A DNA stretch of 64,000 nt from assembly GCA_947491755.1 (NCBI GenBank), contig CANLKV010000002.1, positions 496,001 through 560,000 on the forward strand, given 5' to 3'. The notes under the pieces are model-generated. The model made no database searches. It was not told where the DNA came from and saw nothing but the letters and a program-made list of their open reading frames with translations. The translations under genes were made by a program, and so were the position numbers. Source of the stretch: an uncultured Nonlabens sp. Lineage in GTDB: Bacteria > Bacteroidota > Bacteroidia > Flavobacteriales > Flavobacteriaceae. Shown one piece after another: positions 26,290 to 34,709 of the stretch (position 1 is its first letter; each line of letters starts with the position of its first letter).

Positions 26290-27492
26290 ATGACTGATCT
26301 TATTAAAGCCACAGACGATTTTGTTTTACAACTGTTTAAGGAAAAACTAGACGATATTTACGTCTATCATGACTATACTCATACCAAGCGTGTTGTTAAA
26401 AGTACACATGAAATTATCGACAATTCTGAAATAGATGTTAAAGAGAAAGAAGCCTTACTACTAGCGGCTTACCTGCATGATACGGGATACATTTATGGCG
26501 CTGATGGACACGAGGAAGCAAGTGCAAAAATCGCTAGAGATTTCCTTGAAAAACAACAGGTAGGTGAAGAGACGATCAACCTAGTGCAGCAACTTATTTG
26601 TGCTACAAAATTTAATGACCAGCCCAAAGGTAAACTGGAAGAAATACTGCGTGATGCAGATGCTTCGCACTTTGCCAAAGATTACTATTTTGAAACTAGC
26701 GAACTTTTAAAGAAGGAACTCGAACTGCGCGGTCAACCTAAGTCTAATAAAGAATGGCGCAAAGAAAACATCACCGTTTTTACAGAAAAACACCGTTACT
26801 ATAGTGACTATGCTGTAAAAAATTGGAATGTCAAGAAGAACGAAAACTTGATGAAGCTTTTTAAAAAGAAAAAGAAAAAAACGGCAAAATTCAAGAAAGA
26901 AAAATTAAAAGTAGAACTCAAAAATCAAAGCCCAGAGCGTGCCATACAAACCTTATTCCGCACGACATTGCGCAATCATATAAAATTGAGTGACATTGCA
27001 GATACTAAGGCAAACATCCTATTATCTGTAAATGCGATCATTATATCGCTGGCACTGGCAAATCTTATTCCTAAACTTGATCAAATAAGTAATCGTCACC
27101 TCCTATACCCTACCCTTATCCTGATTCTATTTTCTGTAGCGAGTATTATATTAAGTATTCTATCAACCAGGCCTAATGTAACTAGTGGCGAGTTTACAGA
27201 TGAGCAGGTTCAAAAACGCGAGGTTAATTTATTGTTCTTTGGGAATTTTCATAAAGTCTCATTCGAACGCTATGAGAAAGCTTTAATGAGTCTTTTAGAC
27301 AATAAGGAGGAAGTGTATCAAAGTTTATTGAAAGACCTATGGCTACTGGGCGTTGTACTCAATAGAAAATATAGCTTACTGCGCTGGACCTATACCATTT
27401 TTATGATAGGGATTATTTCCTCGGTAGTAGCTTTTGTGATTGCTTTTACGACTTATGAGTATCCAGTGGTTGAAGGGATAATTCCTGGATAA
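26290..27492 (+). CDS. HD-domain phosphohydrolase fused to a Pycsar-type transmembrane effector module (PycTM/DUF5706)
   Basis: Residues 20-130 are an HD domain with its His/Asp ligands in order: YHDYTHTKRV near 26, YLHD at 61-64, HEE at 74 and RDADASH at 121. A very Lys-rich linker (186-210) leads to a C-terminal module at 215-395 with a conserved lead (TLRNHIKLSDIADTKANILL) and three membrane helices: LLSVNAIIISLALANLI, YPTLILILFSVASIILSIL and TIFMIGIISSVVAFVIAF. This module is the PycTM (DUF5706) type, an effector in pyrimidine cyclic-nucleotide (Pycsar) anti-phage systems. No uridylate/cytidylate cyclase gene is adjacent. The HD domain could degrade a nucleotide signal; that is inference. 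Its last 47 bases overlap the convergent GAF gene. Confidence 0.85.
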   Translation: MTDLIKATDDFVLQLFKEKLDDIYVYHDYTHTKRVVKSTHEIIDNSEIDVKEKEALLLAAYLHDTGYIYGADGHEEASAKIARDFLEKQQVGEETINLVQQLICATKFNDQPKGKLEEILRDADASHFAKDYYFETSELLKKELELRGQPKSNKEWRKENITVFTEKHRYYSDYAVKNWNVKKNENLMKLFKKKKKKTAKFKKEKLKVELKNQSPERAIQTLFRTTLRNHIKLSDIADTKANILLSVNAIIISLALANLIPKLDQISNRHLLYPTLILILFSVASIILSILSTRPNVTSGEFTDEQVQKREVNLLFFGNFHKVSFERYEKALMSLLDNKEEVYQSLLKDLWLLGVVLNRKYSLLRWTYTIFMIGIISSVVAFVIAFTTYEYPVVEGIIPG

Positions 27493-29845
27493 GGCCATCA
27501 TAGGTCATGCGCTCCTCACTGGTTTTAAAACCATATAAAATATTAACTCGTATGGCTTTAAGGCCTATCACTCCCTGCACATCTTCTAGTTCTAAATGCT
27601 CCACCTGATCCCCTAGATATTTTTTGTGCTGCAGGTAATTAATGTATCGCATGTACTCGCGTTGATTTTCCTTATTAGTATAAATAATGGCAATCTTCCC
27701 TTTTTGAGTTATACGCTCGTCGGTGCCTTTTATGTGCGCTTTATCGATACGTTTTTTTATAACTTCATATCGCGCATTGTAGGTTCCATCTACATCAAAC
27801 CTCTTTTCATCAATGCGATAGCGAATGCTTAAAGTGTTGTCAAAAACCAGAATCATCGATGCAGCGTCAAGTTGCGATGGAAGGTCTTTTTGTATCGAAT
27901 AAAACTTATCCTCCATCTCGATCATCGTTTGCAATTGCCATAAACGCAAGTTGTACAAGTACACCACATTAAACTCTGTATCCTCACGTATGCTGCGACC
28001 TACGTACATGTTATGTTCTACACCATCAGTCTTAAAGCGCTCAAAGAAATGAGCATAAATCATTTGTGCCTCCTCTTGACGTTTATCAATATAACTGGAC
28101 AGCGCCTGGTTGATGCTTTGTACCGTATTGTCGTAGTTATTGCGTTTTTCATAGACAACACCATTCAACGGGTCTAACTTTTCCATGTACTGCATCGTTC
28201 GCTCCTCAAGATCTGTAGAAATGGTTTTAATATGATCCATGACAGGGTTTATTTCCTCTGTCAATAGTTTAATAATACCGCGTTCTGAGTTTGCATCGAT
28301 AGATTTTTCACGCAAATCGCGCTTATATTCTTGCACCCTATAGGCAATCTGATCGTATATAGGCAGTGGTTCTTTCGCTTTCGCGGAAGCGATAAGATCA
28401 CAAACTTGATCTAATTGATAAATTAAATCTTCCTTAATGGCCTCGTTGCGCGAGTCACTGCTACCTACAATATCTATCTGACCGTATAGTGGATAAACAT
28501 CTTCAAAACCTAGGTCTCGAAAGGTTTCATCTTTATTTTCAATTCTTGCTTTTAAGATACGGCGGGCCTCCCTTTCGAACTTCCATTGCACGCTGGTATG
28601 AATACTGGTGCATTCTGTCTGAATAATGGCCTTGATTCTATTTTGATCTTCTTCTTCACCGCGCACTACGGCTGCTTTTATGTAATCGATAATGTTTTCG
28701 ATCTTTACAGCGTTAAAGCTGTTTAAACCAAAGGGTTTCTCACTTCCTAATTCCATAACGCCCAGCAACTTCTTGCCTTTTGTAACTGGGTATAAGATGG
28801 CACTTTTCATACCTGCTTTAAGCAAGTTTCCTGTCATGAAATTAATCGATTGACGCTGGTGGTAATCCTCTAGATCAGGAATAATCAATGCTTCTCTAAG
28901 CTCAATAAGCTGTTTATAGGCATCTTTACAAAGTGTGTTTTGAGAGTGCTTATTGTGACTATCTCCTAGTATGTAACTTTTAGCATCAGAAAAATGCATT
29001 TGTTCAAACGAACTCTCATAAGAATCAAATCTGGTAAAACCAGCATGGATATTTTCCATGCCAAACATCTTATTAAAAATGTCTCGTATGTTTTCTTGCT
29101 TTGCCAGTTTAGAACCTGGCTGGTTCAATAAAGCTGTTTTCAAATCTGATATCGCAGCATCTACCGTAATATCCGTAAAAGAAACAATCCCAAAACCTTT
29201 AAACTGATAAGCGCCTTGCGGGAATAAATCCCTCCATCGTTGTTCATCTTCTGGAAACCGTAGGAGCATATTTATTTCCTCATCAGTCAACCGCTGCGTT
29301 TCATCTTTTACAAAAACATCGACAAAATCTGCATTGTAGGTCAGGCGATAAGTTCGTATGCTACCATTTGCATCAGGTATTTTAGCATGCATTAACTTAC
29401 CTAAATCTAATTTTTTACCGTAGCAATTATTGAGCACTAATCCACACGACAAACGGAATCGGTCAAAATTTTCTGCCTCGAGAAAATCAAAATCAAAGTC
29501 GGGTCCCGCAGCATCAATAATATTTTTTAAGCGCTGGGTACAATTGAAAAGCTTTGAAGAAAAAGGTATGGTTGCTGCTTTTATCTCATTATGTGTGAGA
29601 CTCTCGGGAAACAGTTCTGCTAGTACAAGACTAATAGTTTCCTTATATTGATCTACATTATCCTCAGTAAGGGAAATGTTAGGAAAATCATCTTTGGCAA
29701 CTGCTTGCAATAAAGCCGAATAATAAAGTTTCTTGAAGTTATTTTTCTCATCCTCTATACGCGAGGCATAGGCGTTGAGTAACTTATCAAAGCTTAATAC
29801 CACATCCATAGGTGGTTGCGCATCTCTATTCTTCTTCCTTTTCAT
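27446..29845 (-). CDS. GAF-domain protein of unknown function
   Basis: The 799-residue cytosolic protein has a GAF domain at about 250-395 (GMKSAILYPVTKGKKLLGVMELGS). Flanking regions on both sides are rich in helices. After it comes DVYPLYGQIDIVGSSDSRNEAI at 449-470, a short conserved-looking block that superficially resembles the DI-x-GF/S strand of class III nucleotide cyclases. I cannot find the other cyclase catalytic motifs. The C-terminal third is all helix and strand with no domain I recognise. ASAKA at 486-490 comes from a palindrome variant. It converges on, and overlaps, the HD-PycTM gene. A sensory or regulatory role is likely but unproven. Confidence 0.7.
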   Translation of the reverse strand: MKRKKNRDAQPPMDVVLSFDKLLNAYASRIEDEKNNFKKLYYSALLQAVAKDDFPNISLTEDNVDQYKETISLVLAELFPESLTHNEIKAATIPFSSKLFNCTQRLKNIIDAAGPDFDFDFLEAENFDRFRLSCGLVLNNCYGKKLDLGKLMHAKIPDANGSIRTYRLTYNADFVDVFVKDETQRLTDEEINMLLRFPEDEQRWRDLFPQGAYQFKGFGIVSFTDITVDAAISDLKTALLNQPGSKLAKQENIRDIFNKMFGMENIHAGFTRFDSYESSFEQMHFSDAKSYILGDSHNKHSQNTLCKDAYKQLIELREALIIPDLEDYHQRQSINFMTGNLLKAGMKSAILYPVTKGKKLLGVMELGSEKPFGLNSFNAVKIENIIDYIKAAVVRGEEEDQNRIKAIIQTECTSIHTSVQWKFEREARRILKARIENKDETFRDLGFEDVYPLYGQIDIVGSSDSRNEAIKEDLIYQLDQVCDLIASAKAKEPLPIYDQIAYRVQEYKRDLREKSIDANSERGIIKLLTEEINPVMDHIKTISTDLEERTMQYMEKLDPLNGVVYEKRNNYDNTVQSINQALSSYIDKRQEEAQMIYAHFFERFKTDGVEHNMYVGRSIREDTEFNVVYLYNLRLWQLQTMIEMEDKFYSIQKDLPSQLDAASMILVFDNTLSIRYRIDEKRFDVDGTYNARYEVIKKRIDKAHIKGTDERITQKGKIAIIYTNKENQREYMRYINYLQHKKYLGDQVEHLELEDVQGVIGLKAIRVNILYGFKTSEERMTYDGLIQELSLQPLDTHKS
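28376..28391. repeat. Palindrome copy 6 (variant, in GAF gene)
   Basis: CGCTTTCGCGGAAGCG, one substitution from the 16-mer. On the minus strand it encodes ASAKA instead of AFAKA. Confidence 0.9.
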
Positions 29846-29944
29846 TTTTTAAAGATACAGCTTCTGCTCACAATACCTTTGATATCGCCATGTTTTGGAT
29901 ATCTTTAACCCTATAATATTTGAATTTTAGTTTGCTTTTAAGAA

Positions 29945-31060
29945 ATGAAAAAAAGTCTTTTAATTGTCGTTTGTATTTTATCGTTGCTTGCTTGTCAAAA
30001 AGACACATCCCCAGTCATAAGTGGTACTGCTCCAGGGGTCTTCAATGGATTAAGAGTTTACCTAAAGCAGTCTAATGAAAACGGTACAATGATGCCTATA
30101 GATACTGCGGTAGTAATGAATGAGAGCTTTGATTTTGGCCCTGTCGATGGCTTACAAATCAATGAGCGTATTTTACTAGAGCTGGATGGCTCACAAGGCA
30201 CGCTACTGTTTCTAGCTGAAGAGCAACCTATCGAACTTACTCTTAAAAAAGACAGCCTGATATATAGCGAGGTTAACGGCGGTATAGAAAACAAAATATT
30301 TAATAAATATCGCAATTTAAGAATCGCTGAGGCTGTAGGTTTTCAAAAGTATAGAAACCGTCAAAAAGAGCTCCTTAGAGAAGCAAATAAATCAGCATAT
30401 GATGCGCTCAAAGAATCGTGGGCAGCCACTAAGGATTCTTTATACGATCAATTGAACCAACTAGCGACCTTAAATCCAGATCGTTTTGTTCATCCTGTTA
30501 TTACTTCATATTTATACAATGTAAATTACATTAATCCTGTTGACACTAGGAATTTGTACAACCAATGGAATGATGCTCAAAAAGCGCTTGCTGTAAGCCA
30601 AGTGCTAGACGATGCTCTTAAAAAAATAGAGATGGTTGCTATAGGGTCTCCAGCTCCTTACTTTGAAGGAAAAAATACTGAAGGCAAAATCAATAAACTA
30701 CCAGAAGTGTTAAATAAAGTAACCTTAGTAGATTTTTGGGCCAGTTGGTGTGAGCCATGTCGGGAGGAGAATCTTAACCTAGCAAAAGCATTCAATCAGT
30801 ACCAAGATAAAGGTTTTACTATTGTGAGCGTCTCACTAGATCTACCTACCGGCAAAGAAGACTGGGAACAAGCAATTATTGATGATCAAATGACATGGTA
30901 TCATGTGTCTAGACTAAAACACTGGAGCGACCCTATAGCAAGTTTATATCAGGTACGATCCCTTCCCTCAAATTTTTTACTTGACGAGAACGGCATTATT
31001 ATCGATAAAAACTTATATGGGAACGAATTGCAATCAAGGTTAAAAGAACTACTTCCCTAA
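29945..31060 (+). CDS. TlpA-like thioredoxin-fold lipoprotein
   Basis: The 371-residue protein has a lipoprotein signal (VVCILSLLACQK, Cys at 17). An N-terminal DUF4369-like beta domain follows at about 25-130. A helical linker leads to a C-terminal thioredoxin/TlpA domain at about 235-371. The redox motif is WCEPC in VDFWASWCEPCREEN, which together with the periplasmic location suggests a thiol-disulfide reductase, perhaps for cytochrome maturation or repair. Its TAA overlaps the rhomboid gene's TAG, so the genes converge with no spacer. Confidence 0.92.
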   Translation: MKKSLLIVVCILSLLACQKDTSPVISGTAPGVFNGLRVYLKQSNENGTMMPIDTAVVMNESFDFGPVDGLQINERILLELDGSQGTLLFLAEEQPIELTLKKDSLIYSEVNGGIENKIFNKYRNLRIAEAVGFQKYRNRQKELLREANKSAYDALKESWAATKDSLYDQLNQLATLNPDRFVHPVITSYLYNVNYINPVDTRNLYNQWNDAQKALAVSQVLDDALKKIEMVAIGSPAPYFEGKNTEGKINKLPEVLNKVTLVDFWASWCEPCREENLNLAKAFNQYQDKGFTIVSVSLDLPTGKEDWEQAIIDDQMTWYHVSRLKHWSDPIASLYQVRSLPSNFLLDENGIIIDKNLYGNELQSRLKELLP

Positions 31061-31695
31061 ATTTTACCTAATCGCATCAAAACAAATAGAATCACGATAG
31101 GTATAAGTAAAGCTATAACGGTTACAGGCTCTTGTAATATAATGGTATAGTCGTAGATAAGAGTGGTAAGATAGCCTGCAACCGCCCCACCAAAATGAGC
31201 GTCATGCCCTATATTACCTACTCTATTTTTAATACCGTAAATACTGTAAATCAAATAACCAATACCAAAGATATAGCCTGGAATAATGCCATAAATCATC
31301 ATTTCTGGAAGCAATAATATTGCGCTATAAATAACTCCAGATACCGCGCCACTAGCCCCTATGGCACTATACTGATACTCGTTTTTATGAAAAATATAAC
31401 TTAAAAAGTTGCCTCCCAACAAGCTAAGGAAATAAAGCACGACAAATGAAATACTACCCATAAAAGCAATAACGATGTAAGCAAAAAAATACAAGGTGAG
31501 CATATTAAAAATCAAATGCTGCCAGTCCAGGTGTAAGAACCCACTACTTATAAAGCGGTATGATTCTCCTCGCTGTATTCCTAGAATATTGAATTTGTAT
31601 TTATCAAAAAAACCAAAGTCTTGAAAACCCTTATAACTAACCACTGCCGTAGCTATGATGATGATAGCGGTTACTAGATCGATGTCTGAAAACAT
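31057..31695 (-). CDS. Rhomboid-family intramembrane serine protease
   Basis: From the preferred ATG at 31695 the protein is 212 residues with about six helices. An upstream in-frame ATG at 31749 would overlap the divergent acyltransferase start, so I reject it. The catalytic Ser lies in IGASGAVSG (the GxSG motif) and the catalytic His in HDAHFGGAVAGY. The first conserved block, GFLHLDWQHLIFNMLTLYFF, carries the His/Asn typical of rhomboid helix 2. It cleaves substrates within the membrane; the substrate is unknown. Confidence 0.92.
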   Translation of the reverse strand: MFSDIDLVTAIIIIATAVVSYKGFQDFGFFDKYKFNILGIQRGESYRFISSGFLHLDWQHLIFNMLTLYFFAYIVIAFMGSISFVVLYFLSLLGGNFLSYIFHKNEYQYSAIGASGAVSGVIYSAILLLPEMMIYGIIPGYIFGIGYLIYSIYGIKNRVGNIGHDAHFGGAVAGYLTTLIYDYTIILQEPVTVIALLIPIVILFVLMRLGKI

Positions 31696-31721
31696 ATAAA
31701 ATGACTTAACTGGCAAGATAG

Positions 31722-31729
31722 TATATTTG
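31722..31729 (+). promoter_or_regulatory. Candidate -7 element for the acyltransferase gene
   Basis: TATATTTG is an exact TAnnTTTG match 14 bases before ATG 31744, giving a leader of about 11 bases. It lies in the 48-base space between two divergent genes. Confidence 0.45.
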
Positions 31730-31743
31730 CCAAAAATCGCTAG

Positions 31744-32661
31744 ATGCAAGCCCTCGCATTTTATGCTGCCTATCCCTTAATCTGGCTTATTGCTAGACTG
31801 CCATTTTCTGTGATTTATATGATCAGCGATGTGGTCTATTTTTTCCTTTATTATGTCATTAAGTATAGACGTAAGACCGTTCTTGCAAATTTAGCCTTGG
31901 CATTTCCTCAAAAAACAAAATCGCAGCTGCAACAATTATCACGTGAAAGCACACGTCATTTTTGTGATTTGTTTATCGAGATGATCAAATCTACCGCCAT
32001 CTCAAAACAACAGCTTAAAAAGCGATTCATTTGCAGGGAAGTAGGTGAAATTAACGCTTTCGCGGAAGCGAACCAACCTGTAGTAGTGATGTTAGGACAC
32101 CAGGCAAGTTATGAATGGACTATAGCGCTAGATGACCTGTTAAAATTTAAGAGTTACGCCGTATACAAGCCTATAAAAAACAAGTATTTTGATCAGTTTA
32201 TAAGAAATATACGATCAAAATTTGGCACCACATTGGTTCCAATGAAAAGGGCCTATGCCTTACTCAAAAAGAGTCAGCAATCAAATCAGGAAGTTGGACT
32301 ATTTGCTTTGGTTGCAGATCAGTCTCCTAAACCTAGCGCTGCTCAATTTTTTACCCAGTTTTTTAATAAGACAACCCCTGTTTTTCTAGGTGGTGAACGC
32401 ATGGCACATCAATATGCAATGCCCGTTTATTTCTTGCGCATTGAGAAGAAACAACGAGGTCATTATGAGGCTTATTTTGAGAAAATCACAGACAATGCGC
32501 AAAAAGAAAAAGACTGGTATGTTACAGATACTTTCTTTGAAAAGTTAGAAGAGCAAATCAAGCAACAGCCAGCCTATTATTTATGGTCCCACAAACGATG
32601 GAAAATAGATCCTTCTAACGTTAGGCGTACTGTTGAGCTATCGCCTCGAGTTCCTTTATAA
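31744..32661 (+). CDS. LpxL/HtrB-like lipid A late acyltransferase
   Basis: The 305-residue inner-membrane protein has one N-terminal anchor (YAAYPLIWLIARLPFSVIYM) and the family catalytic H-x4-E motif in LGHQASYEW at about 117-125. VADQSPK, a second family block, is near 193. By family it adds a secondary acyl chain to lipid A. Residues NAFAEAN near 105 come from a palindrome variant, just before the catalytic motif. Its 3' end overlaps glmM, on the other strand, by 41 bases. Confidence 0.92.
   Translation: MQALAFYAAYPLIWLIARLPFSVIYMISDVVYFFLYYVIKYRRKTVLANLALAFPQKTKSQLQQLSRESTRHFCDLFIEMIKSTAISKQQLKKRFICREVGEINAFAEANQPVVVMLGHQASYEWTIALDDLLKFKSYAVYKPIKNKYFDQFIRNIRSKFGTTLVPMKRAYALLKKSQQSNQEVGLFALVADQSPKPSAAQFFTQFFNKTTPVFLGGERMAHQYAMPVYFLRIEKKQRGHYEAYFEKITDNAQKEKDWYVTDTFFEKLEEQIKQQPAYYLWSHKRWKIDPSNVRRTVELSPRVPL
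32055..32070. repeat. Palindrome copy 7 (variant, in acyltransferase gene)
   Basis: CGCTTTCGCGGAAGCG, one substitution from the 16-mer. It encodes AFAEA. Confidence 0.9.
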
Positions 32662-34018
32662 ATCGGGTTGCTAGCAGGTCTGCTTTTTCTTGACTATTAG
32701 ACTCGGTGTAAATTCTTATGATAGGTTCTGTATTTGATTTACGCAAATGAACCCATTCATTTTCAAAGTCAATTTTAACACCATCTATAGTAGTAAGCTC
32801 TTCCTTTTTATAGGTGTCAGCGATATCTTCTAGAATACGATCCACAGGCATGCCAGGTGTAAGCTGCACTTTATTTTTACTCATAAAATAGCTAGGGTAA
32901 CTATCGCGCAGGGCACTTACACTATCGCTATTCGTATCAACTAATAATGAAAGAAATAAGGCAATACCTACCAGTGCGTCCCTACCGTAATGACTTTCTG
33001 GATAAATGATACCACCATTACCCTCGCCACCTATAATAGCGTTAGTATCTTTCATTTGTTGAACAACATTTACCTCGCCTACTGCTGCTGCTTTATAAGT
33101 ACCACCATGTTTTATAGTAACGTCCCGTAAAGCTCTGGAAGAAGACAAATTACTAACAGTATTACCAGATTGTTTGCTCAGCACATAGTCTGCACAAGCT
33201 ACTAAAGTGTATTCCTCGCCAAACATGTCTCCTTTTTCAGTTATAAAAGCAAGGCGGTCTACATCTGGATCTACTGTAATACCAAAATCAGCTTGATGCT
33301 CTTTTACAGCGGCGAACAAATCCCCCAGATGTTCTTTTAATGGTTCTGGATTATGAGGGAAATGCCCAGTAGGATCACAATATAACTCTATAACTTCTAC
33401 TCCTAGTCTTTTGCATAAAGCAGGTACTGCAATACCGCCCGTGCTGTTGACACCATCAACGACTACTTTAAAACAAGCCTTTCTAATGGCCTCAACCTGT
33501 ACAAGCGGTAATTTTAATACATGATCAATATGACGTTCTATATAATCGTCGATGACGGTGACTTTGCCCAGTTCATCCACGGTAGCATAATCAAAAGTTG
33601 CAGATGCTGCAGCATCTAGAATCTTTTGTCCTTCATCACCGTCTAAAAATTCTCCTTTGTGATTGAGTAATTTTAAAGCATTCCATTCTTTAGGATTGTG
33701 GCTAGCGGTAAGAATTATACCACCATCAGCATTTTCTAAAGGTACTGCAATCTCTACCGTAGGTGTCGTGCTTAAACCCAGGTCAATAACATGACAGCCC
33801 ATACCTACTAGCGTGTTTTGAACAAGCGATTGTATCATCGCACCACTGATGCGTGCATCTCTCCCTAATACGACGATAGGTTGTTTCTTACCAGATGATT
33901 TTTTAATCCACATACCATAGGCACTTGCAAACTTAACGGCATCTAGCGGTGTTAAATTATCGCCAGGCTGTCCACCTATAGTTCCTCGTATTCCAGAAAT
34001 TGATTTTATCAGTGTCAT
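32621..34018 (-). CDS. glmM: Phosphoglucosamine mutase
   Basis: The 465-residue enzyme interconverts glucosamine-6-phosphate and -1-phosphate for UDP-GlcNAc and hence peptidoglycan and LPS. The phosphoserine loop is TASHNPKEWNALK at about 101-113. The Mg loop is DPDVDRLAF near 252, the sugar-binding loop GGEGNGG near 333, and the phosphate loop RKSNTEPIIR near 434. The family is the alpha-D-phosphohexomutase superfamily; glmM is the usual member in this group, though a phosphomannomutase-type specificity cannot be excluded. It converges on the acyltransferase with a 41-base overlap. Confidence 0.9.
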   Translation of the reverse strand: MTLIKSISGIRGTIGGQPGDNLTPLDAVKFASAYGMWIKKSSGKKQPIVVLGRDARISGAMIQSLVQNTLVGMGCHVIDLGLSTTPTVEIAVPLENADGGIILTASHNPKEWNALKLLNHKGEFLDGDEGQKILDAAASATFDYATVDELGKVTVIDDYIERHIDHVLKLPLVQVEAIRKACFKVVVDGVNSTGGIAVPALCKRLGVEVIELYCDPTGHFPHNPEPLKEHLGDLFAAVKEHQADFGITVDPDVDRLAFITEKGDMFGEEYTLVACADYVLSKQSGNTVSNLSSSRALRDVTIKHGGTYKAAAVGEVNVVQQMKDTNAIIGGEGNGGIIYPESHYGRDALVGIALFLSLLVDTNSDSVSALRDSYPSYFMSKNKVQLTPGMPVDRILEDIADTYKKEELTTIDGVKIDFENEWVHLRKSNTEPIIRIYTESNSQEKADLLATRFIKELEAIAQQYA

Positions 34019-34083
34019 GCTTTATTTATACGTTACATTTACAACAAATGTAGTTTTCTACCTGCTCAACCGCAATTACAATC

Positions 34084-34677
34084 ATGAATTATCTCGCACA
34101 CATTTTACTATCTGGTGATGATAAAGAATTACGCATAGGTAATTTTATTGCAGATTCTGTGCGTGGTAAAGATTTCAGTAGGTTCCCCAATCGCATGGCT
34201 CAGGGAATTACAGTGCATCGCATGATCGATACTTTTACAGATAGTCACCCTATTGTTAGCTTGAGTAAAAACCTCATTAGACCACAATATGGTTTATGGA
34301 GCAGTGTAATTATTGATCTGTATTATGACCATTTTTTAGCAGCAAATTGGGCTGATTATCATCATCAAGGTCTAGAGTTATTTACGCTCGAATTTTATAA
34401 TGATTTAAAAGAATACTGGGATGTGTTACCGCCGCGCATCAAACGCTTTTATCCTATTATGGTGCAAAATAATTGGATATACAGTTACCGCACGGTAGAA
34501 GGAATGAGTCGTATCCTGGAACAAATGGATCAACGCACGCGTCACAAGAGCAAAATGTCGCTTGCATCTATAGAGCTCAAGACACACTACCAGGAGCTTG
34601 AAAGTCATTTTAAACAATTCTATTCACAATTGCAGGTATTTGCAAAAGATGCTATAGCAAAAACGCCACTCGACTGA
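34084..34677 (+). CDS. acpH: Acyl-carrier-protein phosphodiesterase (DUF479)
   Basis: The 197-residue protein has the AcpH family pattern: MNYLAHILLSGDD at the start, IGNFIADSVRGKD at about 18-30, and GITVHRMIDTFTDSHP at about 41-56, which carries the His/Asp metal ligands. By family it removes the 4'-phosphopantetheine arm from holo-ACP. The stop codon lies inside the terminator stem, so termination is immediate. It is divergent from glmM with a 65-base gap. Confidence 0.9.
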   Translation: MNYLAHILLSGDDKELRIGNFIADSVRGKDFSRFPNRMAQGITVHRMIDTFTDSHPIVSLSKNLIRPQYGLWSSVIIDLYYDHFLAANWADYHHQGLELFTLEFYNDLKEYWDVLPPRIKRFYPIMVQNNWIYSYRTVEGMSRILEQMDQRTRHKSKMSLASIELKTHYQELESHFKQFYSQLQVFAKDAIAKTPLD

Positions 34678-34690
34678 GTGGCGTTTTTAT
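34661..34690 (+). terminator. Rho-independent terminator of acpH
   Basis: An 11-bp perfect stem (34661-34671 with 34676-34686) surrounds a GACT loop and ends in a T-run. It can also serve the convergent T9SS gene. Confidence 0.9.
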
Positions 34691-34709
34691 TATAAACAAT
34701 TAGAGTAGA

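Noticed and set aside
26290-29845. A complete Pycsar defence operon
   Set aside because: No pyrimidine cyclase with the expected catalytic residues is present, the neighbour is convergent, and flanking genes are housekeeping. Only the effector-like module is supported.
31696-31749. The longer rhomboid reading starting at 31749
   Set aside because: It would overlap the divergent acyltransferase start and adds residues that do not fit a rhomboid N-terminus. ATG 31695 leaves a normal divergent gap.
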